Shown here: positions 26,255-36,008 of the stretch, one piece after another
Position numbering within the stretch: the first letter of the stretch is position 1
Layout of the letters: each line of letters opens with the position of its first letter
NCBI RefSeq assembly: GCF_013127955.1
Contig: NZ_CP053435.1
Coordinates: forward strand, 1,240,001 to 1,304,000
DNA from: Spirosoma taeanense
GTDB taxonomy: Bacteria; Bacteroidota; Bacteroidia; Cytophagales; Spirosomataceae
Reading direction: 5' to 3'
DNA length: 64,000 bases
Position numbers and translations under genes: made by a program
The notes under the pieces: model-generated
What the model was told of the DNA's origin: nothing
Database searches by the model: none
What the model saw: only the letters and a program-made list of their open reading frames with translations

Positions 26255-27391
26255 TCAGTAGACCGCCATTTCCGGCTCGATGTCGCGCGCCCAGGCGTTG
26301 ATGCCGCCGTCGAGGTTGTAGAGGTTTGTCAGGCCATCCTGGGCGTAGAGATAACTGACAACATTTGCCGAGCGGATGCCGTGGTGACAGTAAACAACCA
26401 CGGGCCGGTCGGTGGGGATGCGCTTGCGGTTATTGGGAATCATACCAACCGGAATCAGCACGGAGCCTTCGAGGTGGCAGAGGTCGTACTCGGGCCGCTC
26501 CCGAACGTCGAGGAGGAAAATATCTTCGCCCGTGGCGAGCCGGTCGGCGAGCTCCTGCACCGACATTTTCTGCGGTCCGGCCGCGCCGGGTGCTGGTCGG
26601 GTAACCGAAGTCAGACCCTGTCGGGCAAGGTCTTCCGCGTCGACCCGGCGTTTGGTTTTAATTTTCTGCTGGCTCATGTTCAGCAGATCGACCATCAGCA
26701 GGTGTTCGCTCAGCGACTGGCCAATGCCCGTAATGAGTTTAATGACTTCATTGGCCTGATACGTCCCGATCACTCCCGGCAGAACGCCCAGTACGCCGGT
26801 GTCATTACAGTTGGGAATCTCGATCTCGTTGGGATACTCGGGAAACAGACAGCGGTACGTCGGGCCGCGCTGGCCATTGCCGAGGGCGTTGTTGAGCACG
26901 GCCACCTGCCCTTCGAAGCGATGAATGGCCCCGTACACGAATGGCTTGCCGAGCGTTACACAAACGTCGTTGACCAGATAGCGCACCTTGAAATTATCAG
27001 TGCAGTCAACCACTATGTCATATTGCTCGATAATTGTCCGGGCGTTGCTCGCATCAAGCGCCATCGTGTACGTATCGAACGACAGATCGGGGTTGAGCCG
27101 GTTGAGGTGACTAACGGCAATCTTCGCTTTAGGTTTGCCTACCTCGTCGGTTGTGTACAGCACCTGACGCTGGAGATTGCTCAGGTCCACCACGTCGGGG
27201 TCAATAACACCAATGGTGCCGACGCCGGCCGCCGTCAGGTAAAGGAGTACCGGACAGCCAAGCCCTCCGGCCCCAACGACCAGAACACGGGCATTTTTAA
27301 GCTTTAGCTGACCCGCGGCCCCAATTTCGGGCAGATTCAGGTGCTTCTGATAACGTTGTTTTTCGGCAGGCACTAACGTCGTCGCTTCCAT
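26255..27391 (-). CDS. moeB: MoeB/ThiF-type adenylyltransferase fused to a rhodanese domain
   Basis: The 378-residue protein has an E1-like domain (residues 1-260) that adenylates the C-terminal Gly of MoaD or ThiS, and a C-terminal rhodanese domain (~275-378) that can pass sulfur. 'VVGAGGLGCPVLLYL' (38-52) is the ATP-binding Gly loop, 'CTDNF' is the conserved Asp-Asn, and 'IPNCNDTGVLGVLPG' includes the conserved Cys. 'VVVYCHHGIRS' is the rhodanese active Cys loop. Unlike typical MoeB, the two CxxC zinc motifs are missing: the first is 'TYRC' and the second is absent. Symbol is by family; it could serve thiamine rather than molybdopterin synthesis. The ATG at 27391 precedes the conserved region; a longer frame reaches 27505. 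Confidence 0.85.
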   Translation of the reverse strand: MEATTLVPAEKQRYQKHLNLPEIGAAGQLKLKNARVLVVGAGGLGCPVLLYLTAAGVGTIGVIDPDVVDLSNLQRQVLYTTDEVGKPKAKIAVSHLNRLNPDLSFDTYTMALDASNARTIIEQYDIVVDCTDNFKVRYLVNDVCVTLGKPFVYGAIHRFEGQVAVLNNALGNGQRGPTYRCLFPEYPNEIEIPNCNDTGVLGVLPGVIGTYQANEVIKLITGIGQSLSEHLLMVDLLNMSQQKIKTKRRVDAEDLARQGLTSVTRPAPGAAGPQKMSVQELADRLATGEDIFLLDVRERPEYDLCHLEGSVLIPVGMIPNNRKRIPTDRPVVVYCHHGIRSANVVSYLYAQDGLTNLYNLDGGINAWARDIEPEMAVY

Positions 27392-27532
27392 AGTATTAGG
27401 CGTTGTACAACTCCAGCAAAGTGTTGCTCTATTCCAACAGATTTTCGTTTGCGAAAATTGCGCCGGATTGACTCCAGGCGCGAATATTTCGTAAACGTGT
27501 TTCATTGGCCCGTAAAAGTAACCTGAATTAGC

Positions 27533-30514
27533 TTAGCGGCTGCGCACATTCAGGCTGGCTTCGTCGTCTTCGCCGGTCGCATACCCATTGCCCGGCGTTG
27601 AATCGGGGTCGGCTTTGGTGGCAGATTGAATCTGCGAACGGAGCGTTCCCGAACCGGTCACGCGAACCGGAAAGGTTAAGGTAGCCGACTGGTTGGGGCT
27701 TATGTTGGTAAGGGTTCCGGTTACCGTCTGACCGACGATAATCAGCCCGCTTGAGTTAGTAACCTGCCAGCCAGTGGGCAGCAGCGTCTGTACGGTTACG
27801 GAATCGGTCAGCGCACCACCCCGATTGCTCACCTGCACATTAACGGTCGTTACGTCGTTCTGATGCAGAATCTGGCTGCTTACGCTAAGACTTAACCGCA
27901 GGTCGGATTTAGCTAGGTCAACAGGAGGCTGGTTGTCGCGTAAATCGGGCAGGGGCGTCTGGTTCGGATTGGGCGAGGTGATCAGCGGGCCGTCGCGGTC
28001 GGTAGTTCGCAGATCGACCGTAACGGCGTCATCCTGACCGTCGCCGGTGCCCGAGCCGGGCTGACTGTCGGGGTCGGGCGTCTGGCTGGCGGTGATCTGA
28101 ACGGCCGTCGCGAACGTCCCCGACTTAGCTGCTTTCAGCCGAAATACGTACAGCTGCGTTGCGCCGTTGGCAATGGCATTCGCGTTGATCGTAACGATGC
28201 CATTCGCTGCCCTGATGTCGCCCGACAGAGCATCCACAAACGTAAGCCCATTGGGCAGCAGATTTTTGATCACAACGCCCGTAGCTGCCTGCGGACCGGA
28301 ATTGGTGAGCGTCAGCGTACAGGTAACGGGCTGATCGATAGCCACTGTCCGATTGCTCAGCCGCATATTTAGTGACAGATCGGCCCGACCCGAAACTGAA
28401 CAGGTCGTAAATGGGGGCGAGGGCGCGCTGCTCACCGAGGGGTTGCTGGCCACAATCCGCAGCCGGTAGGTCGTAGCTTCGGGAAGTCCGGCCGGTAGGG
28501 TTGCCGTCAGGGGGCTGCCGGAACCTGAACCAATGGTCGTCGGGTTGCCGAAGGAACCGTCAGCGTCCGAAAGCTGCACCGTAAACGTATTGCCGGGTGC
28601 AACAGGACTTTCGGTCACTTCAAACGATACGCTGAACGAACTGCCCGGGCAGGGCGACGTGGGCGAAAGCTGTGTCAGGGTAATGACCGGCGGCAGGGGC
28701 GGTACAGATTCCATCGGGAAGTACAGAATGTTGCGTCCGTTCAGCAGACCCATCTCAAACCAGAAGCCGCTCCCCGTGTCGCCCTGCCGACGTACCGACA
28801 GCCGGTATCGGCCCGGCTCAACGCCAACTACGCCATTGGCAATCGGCATATAGGCACGGATATGATCGAAATCAGCAAAGTCCGTATAATCCGGCAGGGT
28901 AGAACTGGGTGCAGCCACCTGCCAGTCGGTTTTGTCGAAAGGCCCGCCGTCAATACGCTCCAGCCGAATCTCCATCGGGACGTCGGCACGTACCATAGCC
29001 CAGAACGCATGACTTTCGGTCTCATAGCGGTAACCAAATCGGAACAGACCAGGGTCGGCGGTTCCTCCGCTAACGGGCTGGTAAATGGGAGGGATAGAGG
29101 ATGTAGGCGGAGCTGATTGATCGACTTTAAACGGTTCACTGAGGGTTCCCGTAGTGGCCGGATGCGTCGTCAATGTCCGGAATTGATACTGTCCATTAGG
29201 CATATTTCCCGGAATTGTAACCGCCAGAGGATTGGCCGTGCCCCGCGCCGATTCATAGACGGTAGTGCTGTTATCCGCGCGGATAAACTGCGCGAAATAT
29301 TGATTGTCGGCTTCGACCGGGACGGCACGTAATGAGGCTATGGCCAGGGATTCGCCCGGTCGACGGATGATAGGCAGGGTATACCCGCTTGTCAGCAGAG
29401 AGGATTCGTCGGCGGGCGTAAACGGCGTAGCGTTGAAAAAGAAATTATCGTCCAGGCTTTGCTCCCAGGTTCGAACAAAGCGATACAGCCCTGGCCCCTG
29501 TAGATGAATGCCATCGGGCCGGTTCTCGGGACCGGTTATACTGTCGGTAGCCGGGCCCGGAAAAACATAAGGGACTTCGGCAATGAGCCGGTTCTGAGCC
29601 GCAATGATGCTGGGGTTGGTCTGGTTATTAATATAGCTGACCCGCGACATAACCCAGGGCAAAGGAGCCAGGCCAAGCTGCTGCCGACTTTTTTCGATGA
29701 CGTACCGGATGTTATCGTAATACACCTGCGTGCTCGTAGACAGGTCGCTCTCGCCCTGATGCCAGAGGACAGCCCGCGCGCCCGTTCGCGTCACGTAATG
29801 CAGCAGCACCGCCCCCAGTCGACGGTAAACGGCGTCGTTGGGGGTTGGCCCGATGTTACCCTCCGCCGACCGACGCCATTGTTCGCTGCTGGTACCGCCC
29901 AGGGCCGCGCCCAGAAACAAAATCGGTACGTTCAACTTCCGCACCAGCCGATCGCCCAGGATTCCCCACAGGTGCGGAGGCTGGCTGGGTCCAATACTGG
30001 TTCCGTAGCTGACGTGGCTGAATTGCAGCGGCAGAAGTTGTTCGCTTAAGCTGTCCTGCCGGAAATCAATGCACGACACTCGATCCTCCTCAGCGCTCGG
30101 TACCCGCTCGAAACCGCCAAACACATTCGACTGGCCGGCGATGATAAACACTTCGCCCACACCCACGCGATTGACGTGCGCAACGTCTAATACGGTTGTG
30201 TCGGCCTTAGCCCGAACATCGAGCCGATACCAGCCCGACGTAACCGCCACCATTCCCCGAAACGCCGACGAGGCAGGCAGCCGGTCAAGCGGGGTCCAGG
30301 CCGTTACGTTACCCTGCCCGACGACTAAGGGCACGAACCGGGCCTCAACGACGGTTGCGCCGGATGGGGCCATACAGGCCACCAGCACACTGGCTTCGTT
30401 GAATAACGTACGCTGGAAAACCATGCGCGGCACGGGGCTGGTGATGCGCAATTGGGCGAAGCCAGAAACCGTAGACAGGCTGATAAGTACGAGCCACCGG
30501 ACATAAATGAACAT
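27533..30514 (-). CDS. Large secreted SGNH esterase-like protein with DUF11 repeats, copy 1
   Basis: This 993-residue protein has a signal peptide ('MFIYVRWLVLISLSTVSGFA'), an N-terminal beta module with 'PVPRMVFQR' (28-36), and an SGNH domain (~115-370): 'IIAGQSNVFG' (124-133) with the likely catalytic Ser, 'LWHQGESD' (250-257) and 'RPDGIHLQG' with Asp and His. Then come ~230 residues of Ig-like or CBM-like sheet and two DUF11 repeats (~720-840 and ~870-990), each ending in an Asp-rich loop such as 'GDGQDDAVTV' and 'TGEDDEASLNV'. It would be secreted and could remove O-acetyl groups from glycans; the substrate is unknown. It has no recognisable sorting domain. It is closely similar to the next gene. 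Confidence 0.8.
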   Translation of the reverse strand: MFIYVRWLVLISLSTVSGFAQLRITSPVPRMVFQRTLFNEASVLVACMAPSGATVVEARFVPLVVGQGNVTAWTPLDRLPASSAFRGMVAVTSGWYRLDVRAKADTTVLDVAHVNRVGVGEVFIIAGQSNVFGGFERVPSAEEDRVSCIDFRQDSLSEQLLPLQFSHVSYGTSIGPSQPPHLWGILGDRLVRKLNVPILFLGAALGGTSSEQWRRSAEGNIGPTPNDAVYRRLGAVLLHYVTRTGARAVLWHQGESDLSTSTQVYYDNIRYVIEKSRQQLGLAPLPWVMSRVSYINNQTNPSIIAAQNRLIAEVPYVFPGPATDSITGPENRPDGIHLQGPGLYRFVRTWEQSLDDNFFFNATPFTPADESSLLTSGYTLPIIRRPGESLAIASLRAVPVEADNQYFAQFIRADNSTTVYESARGTANPLAVTIPGNMPNGQYQFRTLTTHPATTGTLSEPFKVDQSAPPTSSIPPIYQPVSGGTADPGLFRFGYRYETESHAFWAMVRADVPMEIRLERIDGGPFDKTDWQVAAPSSTLPDYTDFADFDHIRAYMPIANGVVGVEPGRYRLSVRRQGDTGSGFWFEMGLLNGRNILYFPMESVPPLPPVITLTQLSPTSPCPGSSFSVSFEVTESPVAPGNTFTVQLSDADGSFGNPTTIGSGSGSPLTATLPAGLPEATTYRLRIVASNPSVSSAPSPPFTTCSVSGRADLSLNMRLSNRTVAIDQPVTCTLTLTNSGPQAATGVVIKNLLPNGLTFVDALSGDIRAANGIVTINANAIANGATQLYVFRLKAAKSGTFATAVQITASQTPDPDSQPGSGTGDGQDDAVTVDLRTTDRDGPLITSPNPNQTPLPDLRDNQPPVDLAKSDLRLSLSVSSQILHQNDVTTVNVQVSNRGGALTDSVTVQTLLPTGWQVTNSSGLIIVGQTVTGTLTNISPNQSATLTFPVRVTGSGTLRSQIQSATKADPDSTPGNGYATGEDDEASLNVRSR

Positions 30515-30660
30515 GGCGTGAGTTGGGTGGATAGGCTAAACAAAGGAAGCCAAATTGCCAACTCAGCCAAATAAAGTAACTGAACGGAGTATGTTAATCA
30601 GATCATGGTTATCGGACGGAAAGCGTTGTCTATCTAGTCTGGTAGTCAAATGATTATTGA

Positions 30661-33660
30661 TTATCGTATGCGCAGGCTTAAGGCACCTTCATCATCTTCA
30701 CCCGCTGTGTAGCCGTTGCCGGGCGTTGAATCGGTGTCGGCAATGGGCGTCGCCGAAATCTGGGATTTCAACGTTCCCGAGCCGCCCACCCGAATCTGTA
30801 AGGTCAGCGTGGCGGAACCCTTTACAGGTACAATTCCCACGGAGCCAGTCACGGTCTGGCCCTGCACAGTAAGGCCGCTCGTGCTGGTGAGTTGCCAGCC
30901 ATTAGGCAGCAGCGTCTGGATGGTTGCCGAATTGGCCTGGGCGCCCCCCCGGTTGTTCACCTGCACACTGACGGTCACGATGTCGTTGGCCCGCACAATC
31001 TGTTTGTTGACGCTTAGCCCTAAGCTCAGGTCTGCTTTAGCGGGGTCGGTAGGAGGCTGGTTATCCTGAACGTCGGGCAGGGGTGTCTGGTTGGGGTTGG
31101 CCGAAGTAATGAGCGGGCCGTTCCGGTCGGTGGTGCGCAGATCGACCGTAATGGCGTCATCCTGGCCGTCGCCGGTGCCCGAGCCGGGCTGGCTGTCGGG
31201 ATCTTTTTTGTTGCTGCCGGTAATCTGGGCGGACGTCGCGAACGTACCTGCTTGGGTTGCCTTCACACGGAATACAAAGCGCCGGGAAGCTCCATTAGCG
31301 ACCGTGCCCGCGTTGATCGTAACAACACCATCGGCTGCGCTGACCTCTGGGGCCTGTGTATCCACGTAGGATAATCCCACCGGGAGCAGGTTTCTGGCAA
31401 CCACCTCGGCAGCGTCCTGGGGGCCGTTGTTCGTGAGCGTAATCGTGCAGCTAACTACCTGTCCAATGGCTGGGGTGCGTTTATTAAAGTGCATGGTAAG
31501 CGACAGATCGGCCTGTGTACTGCTTACTGAACAAACCGTAAGCGACGCGCTGGGTGCGCTCACAACGGCGGGATTACTAGCCGCCACCCGAAGGCGGTAG
31601 TGCTTGCTGGCGGTTGTGCTGCTGGGTAGTGTTGCCGTAACGGGGCTGGACATACCGCTTCCAATGACTGTCGGGTTAGCATCGTCGAAGTAACCATCCT
31701 CATCGGAAAGCTGCACTGTAAACGTATTGCCGGGTGCAACGGCGCTTTCGGTCACCTCGAACGCAACGCTGAACGGACTTCCTATGCAGGGCGTAGCGGG
31801 CGTCAGGGACGTAATATTGATAACCGGTGGCAGGGCGGGCACAGTTTCCATCCGTTGAAAGAGGGTAGTGCGGCCGCTCTGAAGCGTTGTTTCAAACCAG
31901 AATCCAGAGCTGGTGTCTCCTTTGCGACGTACGGAAAGCCGGTATCGGCCGGGTTCAACGCCACCAATACCACCCGCCAGCGGGGGGTAATTTCGGATAT
32001 AGTTATAATCGGCGAAGTCGGTATAGTCAGGGGCAGCATAACTCGGTGGTGCTTCATGCCAGCTTACGTCGGAGAAAGGGCCACCGTCGATCCGCTCCAG
32101 CCGAACCTCCACGGAAACGTCGGCCTGCACCATCGCATAAAAACTGTGGCTTTCATTTTCATACCGATATCCCAGCCGGACTATATTCCCATCAGCCAGG
32201 CCACCGTTGACCGGGGGGAGGGTGGGGTTACCCGGTGGCGTTGACGCGGCAAAATAATCCACCTTAAAGGGCTCGCCCAGGGTACCGGTCGTAACCGGAT
32301 GGGTCGTCAGTGTACGCAGCCGGTACTGGCCATCGGGTAAATTGCCGGGAAGCGTTAAGGCCATGGGATTGGCCGTACCCCGCGCCGATTCGGTAACTAA
32401 GGTGTTGTCTGATGCGCGTAGTAACTGCACGAAATACTGATTGTCGGCTTCGGCTGGGGCGGCTCGTAGGGAAGCCGACTGAACCGTTTCGCCCGGCCGA
32501 CGAGTCAGCGGCAGAGTATAGCCGGTTGTTAATAGCGACGATTCATCAATGGGGCAGTAAGGAACCGAACGCGCAAAGAAGTCGTCATTAAGGCTTTTGT
32601 CCCAACGATCAACAAACCGAATCAGGCCGTTACCGCCAAAATGAACATTATCGTCCAGCCGGTTGTCGGGGCCGGTTAAATCATCGGTAGACGGACCTGC
32701 GAACACATCATTTACTTCAGCAATGAGCCGATTCTGAGCCGCAATGACGCCGGGGTTTGTCTGGCCCTGCGTATAGGTTACCCGCGAAACCAACCAGGGC
32801 AACTGATCAAACTCAAGCTGCTGACGGGTTTTCTGAATGACGTACTGAATGTTATTGAAGTACTGCGTACCCGACGAACCCACATCACCTTCACCCTGGT
32901 GCCAGAGGACGGCCCGCGCACCCGTCCGGGCAACGTAATGCCGAAAGGCAACACTCAGACGTCGGTAGGGGAACGGCTGCCCCGATGCATCCGTTGCACC
33001 AGCCGCCGATTGCCGCCACTGGTCGCTGGAAGTTCCTGCCTGAGCCGCACCCAGGAACAAAACCGGTACGTTCAGCCGACGTACCAGACGGTCGCCGAGC
33101 CGACCCCAGATATGCGGGGGCTGACTGGGACCGGTGCTGGCTCCGTAGCTGATGTGGTTGAACATCAGCGGCAATAATTGCTCATCGAGATTATTTTGAC
33201 GGAAGTCCACGCATGATACCCGATCTTCTTCGGCGCCCGGTTCCCGCTCAAAGCCGCCCACCATGTTCGACTGACCGGCCACGACAAAGACTTCGCCGAT
33301 ACCAATCCGGTTAACTTTTGTTTCGGTCAGCAGCGTTGAGCCGGCTTTGGCCCGAACGTCGAGCCGGTACCAGCCCGCCGTAGCGGTCAGTAAGCCACGA
33401 AAGGCTTTCGAATCAGGAAGAAACGCCAGATTTTTCCAGACGGTTGCCGTCCCCTGACCAACGGCTAAGGGAACCAGTCGGGCTTCGACGGTAGTCGCAG
33501 TTGAAGGCGCAAGACCCGCCACAATGATGGTTGCTTCGTTAAACTGATCTCGTTGGAAAACCATCCGGGGCACCGGATTGGTGATGGTGAGTTGCGCGAG
33601 GGCAACGCCTGGCAGCAGGCCGACGAAAGTCAGCCAGAACCGCAGTGCGCGTAAAAGCAT
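30661..33660 (-). CDS. Large secreted SGNH esterase-like protein with DUF11 repeats, copy 2
   Basis: This ~999-residue protein has the same order of parts as the gene 147 bases downstream: signal peptide ('WLTFVGLLPGVALAQ'), 'NPVPRMVFQRDQFNEATI', SGNH domain with 'VVAGQSNMVGGFER', 'LWHQGEGD' and 'DNVHFGGNG', a middle beta region with 'ERIDGGPF' and 'VEPGRYRLSVRRKGDTSSGF', and two DUF11 repeats with Asp-rich loops. Long stretches match copy 1, so this is a tandem duplication followed by divergence. In place of the usual 'DG.H' the last block reads 'DDNVHF', so the His is kept and the Asp position may be shifted. The start at 33660 ('MLLRALRFW') gives a clean signal peptide; an earlier ATG at 33693 does not. 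Confidence 0.8.
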   Translation of the reverse strand: MLLRALRFWLTFVGLLPGVALAQLTITNPVPRMVFQRDQFNEATIIVAGLAPSTATTVEARLVPLAVGQGTATVWKNLAFLPDSKAFRGLLTATAGWYRLDVRAKAGSTLLTETKVNRIGIGEVFVVAGQSNMVGGFEREPGAEEDRVSCVDFRQNNLDEQLLPLMFNHISYGASTGPSQPPHIWGRLGDRLVRRLNVPVLFLGAAQAGTSSDQWRQSAAGATDASGQPFPYRRLSVAFRHYVARTGARAVLWHQGEGDVGSSGTQYFNNIQYVIQKTRQQLEFDQLPWLVSRVTYTQGQTNPGVIAAQNRLIAEVNDVFAGPSTDDLTGPDNRLDDNVHFGGNGLIRFVDRWDKSLNDDFFARSVPYCPIDESSLLTTGYTLPLTRRPGETVQSASLRAAPAEADNQYFVQLLRASDNTLVTESARGTANPMALTLPGNLPDGQYRLRTLTTHPVTTGTLGEPFKVDYFAASTPPGNPTLPPVNGGLADGNIVRLGYRYENESHSFYAMVQADVSVEVRLERIDGGPFSDVSWHEAPPSYAAPDYTDFADYNYIRNYPPLAGGIGGVEPGRYRLSVRRKGDTSSGFWFETTLQSGRTTLFQRMETVPALPPVINITSLTPATPCIGSPFSVAFEVTESAVAPGNTFTVQLSDEDGYFDDANPTVIGSGMSSPVTATLPSSTTASKHYRLRVAASNPAVVSAPSASLTVCSVSSTQADLSLTMHFNKRTPAIGQVVSCTITLTNNGPQDAAEVVARNLLPVGLSYVDTQAPEVSAADGVVTINAGTVANGASRRFVFRVKATQAGTFATSAQITGSNKKDPDSQPGSGTGDGQDDAITVDLRTTDRNGPLITSANPNQTPLPDVQDNQPPTDPAKADLSLGLSVNKQIVRANDIVTVSVQVNNRGGAQANSATIQTLLPNGWQLTSTSGLTVQGQTVTGSVGIVPVKGSATLTLQIRVGGSGTLKSQISATPIADTDSTPGNGYTAGEDDEGALSLRIR

Positions 33661-33987
33661 GAAGTAACAGTTACAGTGTCCAGTTGGATGCAAACAAACC
33701 TACTAAATCTACTTAATTAAAGGAAATTAAAAACGCTCCCATTATTAGTAAACTGTTAACAAATCTGATCATTTAATTTATGAAAAGTGAAATAATTGTA
33801 ATATATAAGGGAAAAGCCAAAGACTTGATTCGGATTTCGGAAAGGGGATTCCAAATCTGATTAAGTATTTTTCAGAGTTTGCCGGATGAAGCTCACCCAA
33901 TAAAAATTATCTAAAACCGTGCCAAAACAGCCATAGACTTACCGATGAAGGCCGTACTCGCTCAGCTGCCTGACTAGACCTTTTAAA
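33661..33987. other. AT-rich intergenic stretch without a gene
   Basis: No open frame of note lies here. The DNA is far more AT-rich than its surroundings (for example 33714-33870) and contains several A/T runs. It must hold the promoter of the esterase gene on the minus strand, but I could not pick one box with confidence. Confidence 0.5.
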
Positions 33988-34027
33988 TGCAGGAAGGCGA
34001 AAACCCGATGGTTTTCGCCTTCCTGCA
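33988..34027. terminator. Terminator downstream of aspS
   Basis: Eighteen-base arms (33988-34005 and 34010-34027) pair exactly around a four-base loop; the minus-strand T-run lies at the arm ends. It lies 28 bases past the aspS stop. Confidence 0.85.
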
Positions 34028-34054
34028 AGTTGTTTCGGGTGTATTGAAAACGCG

Positions 34055-35830
34055 TTATTTAGCTTCTTTGACCGTTGCAATGCTGAGTTCCTTCATCTGC
34101 GCTGCGCTGATCGTTGAGGGAGAATCGATCATGACGTCGCGACCGGAGTTGTTTTTCGGAAAAGCGATAAAATCCCGGATTGAATCGGCTCCGCCGAACA
34201 GAGAGCACAGGCGGTCGAAGCCGAAGGCGATACCGCCATGCGGTGGCGCTCCGTATTCAAACGCATCCATCAAAAAGCCAAACTGAGCTTTCGCTTCTTC
34301 GTCCGAGAACCCCAGGATGCTGAACATCCGGGATTGTAGCTGTCGGTTAAAAATCCGGATTGAGCCGCCACCGACTTCTGTGCCGTTGATAACCAGGTCA
34401 TAGGCGTTGGCCCGCACGGCTCCCGGATCGCTGTCTAGCAGCGGAATATCTTCCGGCTTGGGTGACGTAAAGGGGTGGTGCATGGCAAACCAGCGCTGCT
34501 CTTCCTCGCCGTATTCCAGCAGAGGGAAATCCAGCACCCATAACGTACTGAATACGTTCGGGTCGCGCAGACCCAGACGGCTGCCCATTTCCAGACGTAA
34601 CTCGTTCAGTTGCTTACGCGCTTTGCCCGCATCGCCTGAAATCAGCAGGATCAGATCACCCGGCTTCGCATCGAACCGGTCGGCCCATTGCTTCAGCGTC
34701 GCTTCGTCGTAGAACTTATCGACGGAAGATTTGAGGCTTCCATCTTCGTTATAGCGAACGTAAATCAGTCCTTTAGCGCCAATTTGAGGCCGTTTAACCC
34801 AGTCGGTCAGCTCATCGATCTGCTTACGGGTATAGCTGGCGCAACCGGGCGCGTTAATCCCCACCACCAGCTCGGCCGAATCGAACACGCCAAAACCCTT
34901 GCCCGATGTAAGGTCCACATCGCCGGAGGCATTTTTTAGCTCGACGAACTGCATGCCGAAACGTGTGTCGGGTTTATCAGAACCATAGAGCCGCATGGCG
35001 TCGGCGTAGGTCATGCGGGGCACGTCGGCGAGGTCAATGCCTTTAACGCTCTTAAACAGATGCCGCACCAGTCCCTCGAACATATTCAGAATGTCCTCCT
35101 GCTCCACGAACGACATCTCGCAGTCGATCTGTGTAAACTCCGGCTGACGGTCGGCGCGCAGGTCTTCGTCGCGGAAGCACTTCACAATCTGATAGTAACG
35201 GTCAAACCCCGATACCATCAGCAACTGCTTGAAGGTTTGGGGCGACTGCGGCAGGGCGTAAAACTCGCCTGGATTCATGCGGCTCGGCACGACGAAGTCG
35301 CGGGCACCTTCCGGCGTAGACTTGATCAGCACGGGTGTCTCGACTTCGATGAAGTTCTGACCATCCATGTACAGCCGCGTCTGCTGGGCCATGCGGTGAC
35401 GTAATTCGAGATTGCGCCGAACGGGATTCCGCCGTAAATCCAGATACCGATACTTCATCCGCAGGTCGTCGCCCCCATCGGTATCGTCTTCAATCAGGAA
35501 AGGTGGCAGCTTGGCCGGGTTGAGTACGTCCAGCGCCGTTGGCCGAACCTCAATGTCGCCGGTTGAAATATTGGGGTTTTTAGCTTTCCGTTCGACGACC
35601 GTACCAGTGGCCTGCAGAACAAACTCGCGGCCCAGCGTTCGCGCCCTGGCAAATAGATCGGGCGACGTAACCCCTTCTTCGAGAATAAGCTGCGTAATCC
35701 CGTAACGGTCGCGGAGGTCAATCCAGAGAACTCCGCCTTTATCGCGGATGGTCTGCACCCAGCCCGCCAGGGTTACGCTCTGGTTGACGTCGGTCAGGCG
35801 GAGTTCTCCGCAAGTGTGCGTTCGAAGCAT
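34055..35830 (-). CDS. aspS: Aspartyl-tRNA synthetase
   Basis: AspS charges tRNA-Asp. The 591-residue class II enzyme has an N-terminal OB anticodon-binding domain ('[21 protein letters not shown]'), the catalytic core with motif 2 '[19 protein letters not shown]', a GAD insertion (~290-420), and motif 3 'GIAFGFDRL' near the C-terminus. Length and insertion are those of the bacterial type. Upstream 5' sequence carries a hairpin and a -7 box (separate entries). Confidence 0.97.
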   Translation of the reverse strand: MLRTHTCGELRLTDVNQSVTLAGWVQTIRDKGGVLWIDLRDRYGITQLILEEGVTSPDLFARARTLGREFVLQATGTVVERKAKNPNISTGDIEVRPTALDVLNPAKLPPFLIEDDTDGGDDLRMKYRYLDLRRNPVRRNLELRHRMAQQTRLYMDGQNFIEVETPVLIKSTPEGARDFVVPSRMNPGEFYALPQSPQTFKQLLMVSGFDRYYQIVKCFRDEDLRADRQPEFTQIDCEMSFVEQEDILNMFEGLVRHLFKSVKGIDLADVPRMTYADAMRLYGSDKPDTRFGMQFVELKNASGDVDLTSGKGFGVFDSAELVVGINAPGCASYTRKQIDELTDWVKRPQIGAKGLIYVRYNEDGSLKSSVDKFYDEATLKQWADRFDAKPGDLILLISGDAGKARKQLNELRLEMGSRLGLRDPNVFSTLWVLDFPLLEYGEEEQRWFAMHHPFTSPKPEDIPLLDSDPGAVRANAYDLVINGTEVGGGSIRIFNRQLQSRMFSILGFSDEEAKAQFGFLMDAFEYGAPPHGGIAFGFDRLCSLFGGADSIRDFIAFPKNNSGRDVMIDSPSTISAAQMKELSIATVKEAK

Positions 35831-35842
35831 TTTTTATTGAGT

Positions 35843-35920
35843 GAATTAGCGATTGAGTGAATTGGTGATTGAATAAGTAGCCTTGTTGTGAACCGGGCAC
35901 TTACACTCAATCGCTAATTC
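35843..35920. repeat. Inverted repeat in the aspS leader with iterated 'gattgagtga' units
   Basis: Bases 35843-35859 are the exact reverse complement of 35904-35920, giving a 17-bp stem with a 44-base loop; partial copies of the same unit (gattgagtga-like) also occur between and beside the arms. If transcription begins at the TAACTTTG box at 35946-35953, the hairpin lies in the aspS messenger leader. Confidence 0.75.
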
Positions 35921-35945
35921 GCTCAATCACTCAATGATTTGGTCG

Positions 35946-35953
35946 CAAAGTTA
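35946..35953 (-). promoter_or_regulatory. Bacteroidetes -7 box for aspS
   Basis: The minus strand reads TAACTTTG, a TAnnTTTG match ~116 bases before the aspS ATG. No TTG partner is clear upstream. Confidence 0.4.
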
Positions 35954-36008
35954 GGGAGTTCGTGGTAACCCGCTGCTTCGCTCATTCACTCTTTCGCGCT
36001 TTCACTCT

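Noticed and set aside
26381..27307. Plus-strand 308-residue frame opposite the MoeB-like gene
   Set aside because: The minus strand encodes a clear ThiF/rhodanese protein. The plus product shows no family and its codon use mirrors the minus gene.
19889..33660. Type IX secretion C-terminal sorting domains on the esterases
   Set aside because: The C-termini end in DUF11 strands and a basic tail; no sorting-domain pattern was found.
35843..35940. CRISPR array in the iterated repeats before aspS
   Set aside because: The units are about ten bases long, irregular and without spacers of even length; they form an inverted repeat.
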